Below, piece by piece: positions 19,996-31,074 of a DNA stretch of 60,000 nt. The notes beneath the pieces were generated by a model. It worked only from the letters and a program-made list of their open reading frames with translations, was not told the DNA's origin and did not search any database. The stretch comes from Symbiodinium natans (taxonomy: Eukaryota; Sar; Dinophyceae; Suessiales; Symbiodiniaceae): the NCBI GenBank assembly GCA_905221605.1, contig CAJNDS010002512.1, positions 752,360-812,359 of the forward strand, given 5' to 3'. Numbering within the stretch: the stretch's first letter is position 1; the number at the start of each line of letters is the position of its first letter. The position numbers and the translations under genes are program-made.

Positions 19996-22070
19996 TTGGT
20001 GTCATCCGAGACGCCCTGATAAACAACGAAAAGGGTGATGAAGCATGTTGGTTCCGAGTCGTGGTTTGGGAATGACGCGGTGCCATATCTGAGCAGGCAG
20101 AGGACCTCACCTCCGCAGGCAGAGCGTAACACCAAACGCCGAGTAGCACAGGTTGGTTTGCGAGATGCAAACTGCCAGGGTCGAGGAAAGCCTATTTAAA
20201 TGAAACAGAAAAAATCCCGGGATCTGTAGGATTTTCCGTAAGGTAGTAAAAAAGTAAAATGGCTCAACCTGCACAGGTTGGTTGTCCGAGATGCAAGCGG
20301 CACGGTGCCATGCATTTCGGGCATCATCTTTGCATCGTTGCATCTAGAAAGCGCAACATTGCATTCCGAACGCCTGCAGACCCCCAGTCTATGATTCTTT
20401 TCCAGCTTTCATCGCTTCAAGTATGCTTGCTAGTTGATGCAGTTACTGTTGTCTCATGCTTATTGAGTCTCATCGCTGAAATGTTTGGTTGCTTTTCATC
20501 ATAACTTCTGTATTTTCGGAACTCCGATGATTATTGGTATGTTGCTTCATACTTATCGTTGTCGTTCCGATTTGTTTTCTGCGTCTTTTCGACGCGCCGT
20601 GACAGGCCCTAAATCCCAGCAGCTTTTCTCCGTACTCAGCATTCCAGACCTTCTTCCAGCCACCCTTTCAACATGGCACAAGCTTGGAAGCTGCGCCTGC
20701 CAGACTTGAAGCTCAGGAGTGGGTCGATGTTTACAACAAGTGGCAGGCGCTGGGCGGCTGGCGTCCGGCCCAGGACTCTTGGTGAAACAAGTTGAGGATA
20801 AACCGAAAGCCCAGAAGTTTATGCTGCACACTGTATATGTTTGAATGCTGTGATTTTTACTCAGCCTCGCATCATCTACGACGGTAGATGACATGAAGGG
20901 ACAGTACTTCGCAATTTCCACCCGACCGAAGTTTTTCTGTGCAGCACAGGCACCCACCGTCATGGATGCCAATCGTGTTCAGTTTCTTTGGCTTGCATTT
21001 CACGGGGATTTGGGTGGCACTCTTGGTTGAAGTTCCCAAAGCTTGAGAGGAGCGGCAGGGGCGATGGATAGAAACCACATCTGACAGGCTTACTGGGGAC
21101 ATCTGATGGACACCCCCTAGTTATACCCCGTGAGCACTGCAGGGTACAGCATCTGATGGGCGGGCCCTTCGGTAGGGCACAAGGGAGGAGATACTGTAGA
21201 CGATACTGAGGAGATGGATAGCATCCCCCCGTCGGATGTTTGCAGGTATTGCAGGTCCGGATGGCGTAATTGTTCTTCGTCATCTTGATGTCTGGTGTAC
21301 TGTCTTCGTGATCTTGGTGATTTGACTTGTACTGTCGAAGAAGGGGTGGTGGCAGTGAAAGCGCCTTGTTCGTTGTTCGTATCACCGTATCTGCCGACTG
21401 CAGCGCATGGCTAGCTGATCGCGGGGCGTTGTGTGGTGTGAAGCTGCTAGGCGGGTGCCGAAACAAAAAGCACGAAATCCACAACTTCTCAGGTCCATCT
21501 TCTCTGCCTGGTCAACCAGGAGCCTCGATTGGGTGTGGCTCTTCGACACTTTGCCTACCAAATGGGTCTCGGGGAGAGATGTTGCTGCTTGTTGGGGAAA
21601 GGAGGACCCAGCTCGAAGTTCCACATGTGCCGCTGATTTGCTGATTCTGTGTCCAAGAAAACCTTGACAGGTGTTTAAGATCCATACAGAGACTGATGCA
21701 ATGGTCATTTCTAAGTGCATCTGCCTGCTAGCTTGTCAGCCTCGGCTCAGCCTACGGTTTCAAACGTCGACCACCCAGGATCCCACGGCGCACACCAGGC
21801 AGGAGCAGACGAGGTTTGATTTGCTCCTTTGACTGTTTGGCACTCAGGGCTCTTTATACCAGGGGGTGGACTTTAAGATGCAAATCTGCAAGCCTACAAG
21901 CCCACGCCTTCGTTCTGACGGCGCACACGAGGCTACAGTTAGCTCCAGGTCCAGGTGCCAAGGAGGTGTCCCAAAGCCATGACAGAGTCAATAGTCATGC
22001 GTTTTACTGCTGGCTTCCTAAGATGGACCTCTGCTTCACATTCTATAGTGTACTTTGTACGGATTTTTAG
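19996..22070. other. No gene recognised
   Basis: Contains a direct repeat of about 35 bases: GCACAGGTTGGTTTGCGAGA near 20146 and GCACAGGTTGGTTGTCCGAG near 20271, each followed by ATGCAA. Possible exon at 21480-21667 coding SIFSAWSTRSLDWVWLFDTL, too weak to call. Confidence 0.35.
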
Positions 22071-23147
22071 GTGACAGAGGTCAAGGTTATCTGTCAAGGC
22101 TCGATGGCTGTGAAAGTGCTGCTTCGTGCCCCAGCCACATCTGGACAGCTGAGGCATTACAGCAAGATGAAGGTCGCGGTGCCCTCGTTTTTGGTGGCTA
22201 TGCTTGTTCTCTCAAGGCGAATTCCGAAGGAACAAAAGGCAAGGTTGGGTTCAATTGCACCTGAAGCCGAATTATTCCATCTACGTAATCTCCAACACAT
22301 ATCAACCAACAACTTTTATGTCGATCTTGCAAATCAGAAGGTCACCTGCTTGGTAGACCTTTTCGACGAGTATGATGTGCAGGCATTTGAGGAGCAAGAC
22401 TTCACCATGATGCTCTCTTCCCTTGTGCAGGGTATTGCCTGTTCTGCTGGCTTCATGGAGTTCCCAAGTCTGATCCCCAAGAGCGCGCAGAAGCGCAGCT
22501 TGGGAAAGAGATGCTTCAAGCAGGTGATTGAGGGCGCCGCCAATCGCATGTCCTTCTGGGATGCACAAGTCCTGCTTGCCAGTGGCGAGGCTTCTTCTCT
22601 GATGGTGGCCGACTGGCTTTTGGGCCATACAGGAGACCCTCTGGCAGCGCCCTTTGCCCTGCTCTTGGAGCGCGTCGCTGCCAGGGCATTGCCAGGAGAG
22701 GCTTCTAACAATGAGGTGAAAGGGCTGGTGAGACTTTCGCACACAGAGATTGTGGTACTTGAGGAAGACAAGGTGCCGCTTCGTCTTGACAGGGCAGCCC
22801 CAAGAATCGATGAGGTGCATGGGGCACAAGGGTGCGTTGAACAACTGCAGTGTGAACTATCAAGAAGTAGGCTTATGCTGCAAACGTTCGAGAACTATGC
22901 CTCTCTTCCATTGCTACCTCAGCGGCTACGGCAAGACCTCCTTCGCGACTTTGAGGAGTTGCGGCAGAAGGGACAAGGAGGAGACGCCAAGCAAGAACCA
23001 GGGTGCGGCCGGCAGAAACAGTTTTTTGCTCGAGTGGGCGAGCTGGACCATGACGTTTTCTTAGTGGCCACTTGCCCCACGGAGTTCCGTCCGAAGGCAG
23101 CTCCTTTGATTCGACTGCATGTGGCAGCTGCCACATGCACTTGTTGA
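22071..23147 (+). CDS. Unknown protein, long exon (358 residues)
   Basis: The frame starts exactly after a strong acceptor, GGATTTTTAG, and runs 358 codons to TGA. Its first codon is GTG and the first Met is residue 12 (22104), so this is best seen as the long last exon of a gene, not a complete one. The sequence is soluble and mixed: SIAPEAELFHLRNLQ near residue 60, a stretch FYVDLANQKVTCLVDLFDEY near 82, a hydrophobic helical region around 195-215 (MVADWLLGHTGDPLAAPFAL), a coiled-coil-like segment ECELSRSRL-type near 255-275, and a Lys/Gln-rich region near 310. No signal peptide, membrane span or known domain was recognised. It is one of the longest non-repetitive frames in the window and has convincing codon character. 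Confidence 0.58.
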   Translation: MTEVKVICQGSMAVKVLLRAPATSGQLRHYSKMKVAVPSFLVAMLVLSRRIPKEQKARLGSIAPEAELFHLRNLQHISTNNFYVDLANQKVTCLVDLFDEYDVQAFEEQDFTMMLSSLVQGIACSAGFMEFPSLIPKSAQKRSLGKRCFKQVIEGAANRMSFWDAQVLLASGEASSLMVADWLLGHTGDPLAAPFALLLERVAARALPGEASNNEVKGLVRLSHTEIVVLEEDKVPLRLDRAAPRIDEVHGAQGCVEQLQCELSRSRLMLQTFENYASLPLLPQRLRQDLLRDFEELRQKGQGGDAKQEPGCGRQKQFFARVGELDHDVFLVATCPTEFRPKAAPLIRLHVAAATCTC

Positions 23148-23241
23148 TTATATGACTACTCAATGGGCTGCTTTTCTCCAGGATGCGTAGGATTCAGGGC
23201 TTGCAGCCTCAGATCCTGGTCATCAAACCTCCCGAAACTGA

Positions 23242-23415
23242 ATCCTCGAAGTCCTCAACAATCCCGGCTTCGAGGCCGACAAGCTGGTAGACAAGATCCT
23301 GGGAGAGCTCCTGAAGCTCAAGGCCGACACGCCCAAGAAGCAAGTCCAAAAATCTCTAATTCTAACGGTTGATACTCGAAATCCTGCCTGGCTCTACAAA
23401 ACAATACTACCATAG
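23242..23415 (+). CDS. Candidate helical exon, unknown
   Basis: A Met-less frame after a TGA reads LEVLNNPGFEADKLVDKILG and ELLKLKADTPKKQ, and stays open to TAG at 23413. The charged amphipathic helix faintly recalls the second helix of WHEP-type domains of tRNA synthetases, but this is not a secure match. The exon ends are unresolved; coding character is strongest at 23250-23345. It follows the 358-residue exon by 95 bases on the same strand. Confidence 0.35.
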   Translation: MLEVLNNPGFEADKLVDKILGELLKLKADTPKKQVQKSLILTVDTRNPAWLYKTILP

Positions 23416-24115
23416 CTCCGAGGGTTTAAGGTACTTCAGGTCATGCAGGATGTATATCGTCAACAGAAGGAAGAGCTTTAGGACTTTAGGGTCATTCAGG
23501 GTCCAAGTGTTGCGAGCTTGAGGGTTCCAGGTCCACGGTCGCTGGTTCTCCTCATTCCGAAGGCAAAAACCAGGTCCCGACCAGTCAAGTTTCGCAGTCA
23601 GTAGAATCCACTTCATCTCGCTGCCCTGGGCATGACGTCAGCTGTGTTGTGAAGGCTTGAGTGATGTTGAGTTGGCTATTTGCTGGATATCATTGTCATT
23701 GCCTGAGCACATTTTTCCCAAGGGCTCTTCAGGCTCAGAAGGGGGAATATCCGAGTCCGAACCCCTTCCAACTCAACCCAAAGCCGAGAACAAAAAAGCT
23801 AAAGACTCCCTAATCTCCGCCCCCCTCCCCCTCCCTGCCAATGAACTTGATGTCTTGAAGGTGAAAAGCGACGTGCAGGCACTTCAAGCTGTCAACAGCC
23901 CAGCGAGCAACCAGCCGAAGTTTTTTGGTCGGCATTGGAAGCTGTGTACGGTCGTTCAGGGCCATTTAAGCGTCAGTTTGGCTGTAAGACCTTCGGGGGG
24001 GGGCAGTGCCTCTACCCTGCAAACCGATCCTGAGGCCCAAGCATAGCCTAAACTCCGTGCTCCCCGATCACCCCAGCCACCGCTGAGACTGGAGGTCAAA
24101 GGTTCCAGCACAATA

Positions 24116-24427
24116 ATGTCGTGTTCTGTTTGCTTGAACACATTTTTCCACCGCACCCCGATTCCAAGGTTTGTGAAGCATCCAGTTCCGGAGTCTACCT
24201 GGAGAGAGTGGGACAAGGCCTTCAACACCATTGACATTTCCAGGGCTGGGTTCGTTACGAACGCGGACTTGAGGACAACAGGCCTAATATGCCCAGACAT
24301 CTGTGACTTCCTGTGTTGCGCAGTTGGTGCAGCATCGGGTGGGGAAGCGATGCGCTTCACCAAGCCAGACTTTCTTTTCAAGCTTGCTGACCTCTGTGGC
24401 TGTCGGCCAATGATGCCTTGGGCATGA
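24116..24427 (+). CDS. EF-hand protein exon
   Basis: The frame from ATG 24116 codes 103 residues. Residues 40-51 (24233-24268) form a recognisable EF-hand loop, DISRAGFVTNAD: acidic or polar residues at loop positions 1, 3, 9 and 12 and Gly at position 6, flanked by helices WREWDKAFNTI and LRTTGLICPDICDFL. Position 5 is Ala instead of Asp/Asn/Ser, so calcium affinity may be reduced. A second hand is not evident; the tail FTKPDFLFKLADLCGCRP is typical helical packing. Residues before PVPESTW may be intronic, with acceptors at TTCCAAG or CATCCAG. An open frame upstream at 23657-24046 (rich in Ser, Pro and Lys) might be an earlier exon of the same gene. Likely a calcium-sensing or flagellar/cytoskeletal protein; role inferred. 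Confidence 0.5.
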   Translation: MSCSVCLNTFFHRTPIPRFVKHPVPESTWREWDKAFNTIDISRAGFVTNADLRTTGLICPDICDFLCCAVGAASGGEAMRFTKPDFLFKLADLCGCRPMMPWA

Positions 24428-25105
24428 GCTTAACAAGGCTTGCTTGTTTGAGGAATGCCGCAGGCTACTTAACAAATGCACACCAGAAAGCCTGCGATAA
24501 CTTGGTTTTAGGGTCGCCTGGATAGCTAGGAGCATTGCGGTACCAGCAGCTTCCTGTTGCATTTGTACGCTAAACAACTTCTGTAAATTGGCAGAAATGC
24601 TGTTATGAAGTTGCAAAATAAAGAGGTGGAAAAGCTGTAAGTTAGTGTCTCTGGACCTTATGATGTGATTTACAGTGTTTGGAGCCTCGCATAGGTAGAA
24701 ATTCTGTAAGTTAAAGTGTCTGGTGGACTTGCGAGCCAAGGCCCTGCAGGGTCTTGACTTTTCGATCCTCATTTGATTTTGTTGATCCCCGGTTTTTGAT
24801 TTGTTTTGGTGCTTGATCACTTACCCGCAGAAAGCCTGCGACAGAAGCCTGCGGCAAAGTATCTTTGGTTAGTTCTCCGAAGCGGCAGGATGGCTTCCAC
24901 ATCGATTAGCTGTGGGGTGGGGATGATCGAAGTAACTTATCTTGTTGGCCTTTTACCGCGCAAAATGCAGAATGCGAAAGCCGGGCAGATTTCATACAAG
25001 TACTCAGGCAAATGCCCGCAAAATACAAAAAGCAAACTCACAGTCAGCAGGCCATAGGGCCCAGCCTGGGCTGGAATCAGGCCTGGGTCGTTAAGTGAAG
25101 GTTTC

Positions 25106-25108
<3 letters not shown>

Positions 25109-25140
<32 letters not shown>
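25109..25140 (+). repeat. (GT)n microsatellite
   Basis: Sixteen uninterrupted GT dinucleotides. Confidence 0.95.
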
Positions 25141-25142
<2 letters not shown>

Positions 25143-26417
25143 CGTAGCAACAATGCAGCAATATTTGCTAATGCTCGCGTGGCATGTCCTCAAGTTCAGA
25201 AGATCTTCCCAGGGATGACATTCATGCAGTCACGGGCCGCCGGCACTCCTGCAAGTTGGAGCAGTTCTGTCGGCATCACGATATGTCGTTTGACCGTTTG
25301 GCACGATTCAGCCGAGGCTGGATGGACCATTTGTAGATGCCCATATCATTCTAATCCGGGTGCAAGAGTCTAGTCGCAGCAGCAATTCAGCAGTGCAACT
25401 AGGCAGGTCAACAACTCAACTCAGGCCAAGAGTATTCCAGCCGGCGGAGTCGTTTCAAGGCCTTCTGCTGTGTACGTTAGCTTGTCAAAGACAAGTGGTA
25501 GGACACCATTTTATGAAAACTTTGGGCCGTGAAGTTGCCCTTCACGCTTACACTGGCATTTTGTTCAGTTTGAAATATGACAGTCAGGATCTGGGAAGTA
25601 CTTGTAGCAAAGACAGGGAAATGCCTACTGAGCCATCCCGTTTAGTACATGCCAGCTGCACAGGCTGCCTGCTGGTTGACGGACCCCACCCTCGAAGTAT
25701 TTGAGGAATAAGTCCCAGTCGACGCAGGCAACCGTCTGGCCTGTGCTTTATCTTCCCAAAAGTGAATGGTTCCAGCCTGTCCAAGCATTTCAACTGCATG
25801 CAGTTTCTGCTAGAAGACATGCATTCTATGCTTTGGAGAAGGCATTGTTCAGTCAGGCAAGAGCATGCTCAACCTTTCGCGCATAGCGTGAGCTTCAAAG
25901 CGGTTGATCTATGAGAGACATGAGATTTCAACCAGGAAGCAGTGATCCCGGTAAGTCGTCTTGTTGCTCAACAGCCAGTTTCTCTGCTTGTAACAACATT
26001 TGCGCCGGGCCTCCTTTCATGATCTCTTCAAGCGTGCGGAACTGCCTTGATGCTGGAGGGATCTGGATTCTGGCAGTCTGGCATCCTGTCACACAACTGA
26101 AGCCCAAATGGCAAAGACGACGGCTCTTACAGATGCAGATTGCCCCAGATCCTGGTGTGTCTTGGGCGCCCGCCCTGACCAGTGCTGAGTATTGCGCCGT
26201 GCCTTCCACCCTAAGATGTAAGCCGAACACATCCGAAGACCCTACAAGTTACAAGTTTAAGTCCAGTCCTTGGTGTTGACCAGGCCAGTACCTGGCAAAA
26301 CTACGCAAGCACTACCTGTACTTATCGTGAAGCAGCTCAGGTTCAATTCCCCGTTTGGGGGGTGGTGGGGCGGGGGGAGTGGTAGTCATGTCCATAATAT
26401 ACAGGACTAACACTGCG

Positions 26418-26515
26418 CCGACGTATGGTATACATACGGACGTACGCACTTGCCTACCGACCTACGTACGTGCACGCATGCATTCTTACATATATACGAA
26501 CATATCCGTGCGCAC
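26418..26515. repeat. Alternating purine-pyrimidine TACG-rich tract
   Basis: Phrases ACGTACG, GACGTACGC, CTACGTACGTGCACGCATGC and TACATATATACG follow one another. The tract is rich in small palindromes and in alternating purine-pyrimidine steps, the composition that favours Z-DNA. Confidence 0.6.
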
Positions 26516-27478
26516 TCCCCAATGAGCTCCCGCGGCTGAGACTCCTAAAACAGGAAGGCATTGGCAGTTGTGCAGCGAGGCCAACACATATTTTGGAAGT
26601 CTCGCTTGACCGTGCCGTTGCCATCTGCTCTTTTCGTTCCAATCTGTTTCTTGGCATGGGCCAATGGGCACGGGCCTGGCCTTTCCAAGGCCACTCCCGA
26701 CCCCTTCCTGTCAGTTTCCCACGCAAAAAGCCCCCGTTATCCCAGCTATTCTTAAGCCCTCAGAAATCCTGAACTCTGAGACTCTGCAGAATCAGCAGTT
26801 CAGCTCTGGCCGTGCCTGACGGATGCCCCAAGCCCAGTGGGAGTGAACAGACTTCGGGCTTGGAGCAGCAGCTGCCAGGTACAGGGGCATCTTCCGAGTT
26901 CATGATTCTTGCGGCGTGTCAAGGGGGGGCAGACAAAAAAGGTCACGGTGCTTGCTACAGCCTCTGTGTTTTGAGGCTGCCTCACGTATACTTCTGTGGT
27001 ATGAGGGCTTTGCAGACATTTCGGGAATGAGAGGTGTTGTAATTCTGTGTGCAGTCAGTTCGAAGACCAGCAAAGAGAAGAACGAGTTGGCAAGAATGCA
27101 AGACAGAGAAAGAGAGAAACAAAAAATGCAACACACACACACACAAAACCAACAAAAAGCATCAGCGCAAGATACAGACAGAGATAGAAAAAGATAGGGA
27201 TAAAGAGAGGAAAAAAAAACAAGAAACACCGTAGCTGGGAACTTTTGCACCTCCGCAGCTGGTCATCTTTTGTCATCCCCTTAGCCCCTCGCCTCTTCGT
27301 GGGTTTTTTTATGTTGAGCCGACGGCTGAAAACTAAGCTTAGGCCGGTTTCATGAGTGAAGAAAGGCCTGGTCAGATTCCGGAAGAGGGAAGCCGGCAGC
27401 CTCTGTGTGCAGAGAACGGTCGTGGCAAGTTCCTTGTGGAAGGTAAGGCCAAGGACTAAGGCAGTAGCTCTGACACTT

Positions 27479-27802
27479 TCCAAGGCCACCCCAAAACACT
27501 CCGAAGCGCAAAAGGTCATGCACTTGCTTCCACAATCTGCCTCAGTGCAGAGGGACGGCGTGCTGCTCTCAGCTTCCCTTCCTCCGGAACAGGACTGGAT
27601 TTCTTGGCTTCCAGGCTTCTGGGTTGAAGGCAAGACGAAGGCTTTGGACCATGTTTCTCAGTTGGAGCCTTTGGTGGAGATTGATGGTACTGCTCGTTAC
27701 GACCCTCGAGCATGGGCACCTGAGGCCATCGTGTTCTTGCTGTTCGGTGGCCCTCGGCCCCATTCAAGAATAGATTCCATAGAAGGCTGCCTTTGCCTTT
27801 GA
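27479..27802 (+). CDS. Candidate terminal exon, unknown
   Basis: Within a longer frame, the part from about 27500 has protein-like codon use: VMHLLPQSASVQRDGVLLSA, SLPPEQDWISWLPGFWVEGK, TKALDHVSQLEPLVEIDGTA, RYDPRAWAPEAIVFLLFGG. It ends at TGA 27800. No family recognised; an internal GC donor after CTTCCAG is possible near 27617. Confidence 0.33.
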   Translation, partial: SKATPKHSEAQKVMHLLPQSASVQRDGVLLSASLPPEQDWISWLPGFWVEGKTKALDHVSQLEPLVEIDGTARYDPRAWAPEAIVFLLFGGPRPHSRIDSIEGCLCL

Positions 27803-30714
27803 GACATCCGTTGGTCTGATGGAACAGATATCTTGACGCAGAAAATGGTCATGCACGTCGACTGAGTAGGAGCCGAAAGCTAACAATGAACATCCTAGGC
27901 CCGGTACACTTAAGGCCGGGCCTATGTGCTAACCTTACGTCTTTGGCATCGTGGGTAGAGTGCGTGTATACAGCTGGTACAAGCCCAAAACCTTCCCTTA
28001 CGTACGCCGCAAGCTTTGTTAAGCAAATGCCCAAATGCAAACTGGAAGTCTTGGGATGCTCAGGCCATTCTCCTGTCGGAGCTGGCCAACAAGGCCTGGC
28101 TCCAGGGGAGGGAGCCCAGTAGGGGAGATCGGCTGAGGCTCAAATGAATCCAGCGTCTCTCCAAAACATGGGACGCCACCGAAATGTAGGTTCAAGGTGG
28201 ATCCAATTTTGGTGGCTGATTATTTTAACAACTTTAGCGGGCTGAATCAGTGCCCGAAAACGCTTGTATCGAGCTCCCAAGAACTGTTTGAGCCCACTGT
28301 TTGCCCTGCATCCCTCAGACGAATGGCTCACACATGAGATCAATACGGTGGGAAGCCGACTTCTGAGGGCGGCGCCAAAAAAAAGAAGAAAGACTAGTGC
28401 GGTCAGAGGGGACTGGAGCCAGAACGCAAAGAACCCGGGGCCTGAAGGAACGACCCCCGACAGGGAGGAGAGGAAGGAGGGGACGCAAACCCAAAAAGGC
28501 CTGGAACCTGAGAAGAGCGAACCCGAGGCCTAAAAGAATGACCCCTTTAGGGTAGGAGGAGGACTGCTCAGCATCGCAACTCCATGGCCGCGAGCAACTT
28601 GCGTGGGGCCTGGGACGGCCCGTCAGGGAGGGGTTGTCGGGATATGTTTTTCGTGGGAACGCGAAGAAAAGAGCAGCTTGGCTCAAGCGATGACATGTGC
28701 GATGACCATACTTGTAGTACAAAACAACGCCTTCATCTTGCATCGCTTGGTAGAAATCCGCATCGGATGCGCGCACTTCGGACAGTTACTTTGAATCTTT
28801 CCATCTAACATCCACGAACATCCGACTTTTAACTTGTGTATACTTTGGGCCCCCACCCCCGCCTAAAAAACCCCGAACGTAAGCTCGTGTAGGCCTGAGG
28901 CAGCGCAAGCAAACCTCAACCACCAATTCCTAGCAGCTGCAATCCTTGAACATCCCGAATACAAGGGCAGCACATACAGGCTCTGCTTCCTAAACCGCCT
29001 TCGGGCTCTTTGAAGCTGTCATTCCTGCTCAAGCCCTCTCCCTGGTCTCGATTTTGGATAGCCACATCCCGACACAGAGAGGACTCAGCCGTTCGAGCAG
29101 AAGCATCCGCGAGGAACGCAGTTGTCCTAGGTGTCGCGTCCTCAGCTCGTTACATATTGCAAGCTACTTCCACCGGTCCAACGAGGGGGTGTCAGTGTAT
29201 TTGCTTGCGGTTTGGGGTCCTCTCGCGGCATCAGACAGGACGTTCCGAAGTGTGTTTTTTCGCTTGTGCTGCTTACCTCTGGAAGCAGGTTACACTGCTA
29301 AGCCCTAGCACTTGCCTTGCCAAAACTAGAAGGAGGGTAAGCGTTTGTTGAGGCATGGTCCAGGATTGAAGATGCTAGGCTCAGGGGCTTCATTCAACTC
29401 GCGCGGTGGCGTCTGACATTCTCACAGACGCCCGAAGGTCCAAAGTTCGGGGGGGACGTTTCCAGCATGAGTTGTGAATGTCATGGTTCGGCATGTTAGA
29501 CAGTTGGCAGGTGCGCTCCCAGAATGCACAGGAACAGATCTGGAAGGCTACCTGATGTCTTCACACAGGCAACTGCATCCTTAATCCGGGGTCATGGCGC
29601 TACAATGCAAGTCGCTATACCACTATGTGCTCAGGTCTCGGCCCTGCGATGGCTTGCCACAACCTCCTCCTTGCAGAAGGGACACTCGCTGCTGCACCAG
29701 ATGTGCCTCGGCAGAGTTTCTGTTGAACTTAATGTTATGTCTGTTATGTTAAGCAAGACCTAAACAATTTCCGACCGGTCGTACAAGCGGTAGCCTCGAA
29801 GACAAAGGACCTGCAGACCGATCAGTGCGACTTCCGCTAAAGCTTGCACCATCTTGCACCCTGGGCAGGAGTCCTCCCCAACAGTTCTCAGAAGCTTGCT
29901 CGGGATGCTTCCGGCTCCTGGCAGTCCTGTGCCAGCGGCACCCGGGTCGCCAGGCGCACGCCGGGAGGGCGAGGGCTGGAGGGAGAGGTGTTGGAGGGGG
30001 GAGCAGTAGTGGTGGGGTTTGAGGTGTTCGTGATTCCTTCAAGTGGGTTTAGATGGGTTTGGGGTCTAGGGAGGCTCAATATTCAGCCTCAAAGCATTGA
30101 CTTCACTTCGTAGGGTATTCAGGTGGTCATGCAGGACAGCTGCTGGGACACTCGCGTGCGCGGCACCCTCGACCTCTCCCTTGGAGTCCTTTTCAAGTAG
30201 GACTCATCTGCTCACACTCTGAAACCAGAAGAATCCAACCACTAGCGCTGTGAATAGGTCGTCAAGAGCTCCGAGGAAAGCCTGCAGAGCGGCCAATCAC
30301 CATAAAGCCAGATACAGCCAGTGCCATGTGCTGGTCAGGGCGTTGTTTTTTGTTTGATAAGCCTGTTCAGTCAGCTTGGAAATAAAGCCAGGTACAGTCG
30401 GACGGCTTGATTAGAAAGAGCGGTCTGACGAGAAACAAAACCTAATGGTACTCAGTTCAGGAATGTTTGAATTTCAGACTTCAGGTAATGACAGCACAAG
30501 GGCTGCAATTCCCACCCAACCCCTGGACGTTCCCGATCCCCGCTCCTGGCCAGGCACATGCCACAGAGATGGGGGGGCTGCAAGCTTGCCTGCAGTGTAT
30601 GCCACCTGTCCAGTGATTTAGTGCTTTGGTGCCTTTGGAGTTGGTACCAGGTCGCAGAATCTAGTTCTGGACTTTCAAAGTGTCCGAGCCTGAACTGACC
30701 CGAGGTCTCAGCCT
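27803..30714. other. No gene recognised
   Basis: Low-level open frames only. Around 29620-29740 two plus frames look partly coding (one with several Cys) but cannot be separated. A purine-rich stretch lies near 28375-28560. Confidence 0.35.
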
Positions 30715-31074
30715 ATGTTGCGGAGTGAGGAGCCCCAGCATCCCAGCTTTTGTCATGGTTTTGGCGCTGAAGAGGAAGCGTCTACTCAACCGGCCCTCGG
30801 TTCCTTGAGTATATTGACGTGTCTGGGCCGGTGCTGCGCCAGGATGCCTGGGCCTCCCAAACCCCCCCCCGAGACCTCGGAATCTGCCCAGACTTCAATG
30901 AAAAGAAGTTCGTCATGGTGCAGAACAGATCCCAAAGCCGAAGCCCCTTCTCAATTCTACCCGAGAAGTGCAAGTGGAAACATCCTGGAACCAAAGAAAC
31001 ACATGTGCTTGCTCGACAACTTACAGTATCATCAGCTGTGTTCTGCGTGCCGGGAGATGTCTGCAAGGTCATGA
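30715..31074 (+). CDS. Candidate small ORF with ATG, unknown
   Basis: ATG at 30715 opens 119 codons. The first part is ordinary; the middle is a disordered Pro/Ser/Lys stretch (PGPPKPPPETSESAQTSMKR) and the end reads LDNLQYHQLCSACREMSARS with two Cys. A long minus-strand frame covers the same bases (it includes a hydrophobic helix LVARMFVALAMQVAVFPVGM at about 31220-31280), so strand is not certain. No family recognised. Confidence 0.25.
   Translation: MLRSEEPQHPSFCHGFGAEEEASTQPALGSLSILTCLGRCCARMPGPPKPPPETSESAQTSMKRSSSWCRTDPKAEAPSQFYPRSASGNILEPKKHMCLLDNLQYHQLCSACREMSARS

Larger units (their letters stand above)
24428..27478. other. Mostly gene-free; microsatellites
   Basis: Contains a (GT)n tract at 25109-25140 and an alternating TACG/ACGT-rich stretch at 26418-26515. 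On the minus strand 25940-26040 codes QFRTLEEIMKGGPAQMLLQA, a possible exon, but a plus-strand GTAAGT donor-like site in the same place makes the strand uncertain. Nothing else is supported. Confidence 0.35.

Noticed and set aside
22302-22844. 180-codon and 145-codon minus-strand frames opposite the 358-residue exon
   Set aside because: The plus frame is longer, starts at an acceptor and has better codon character.
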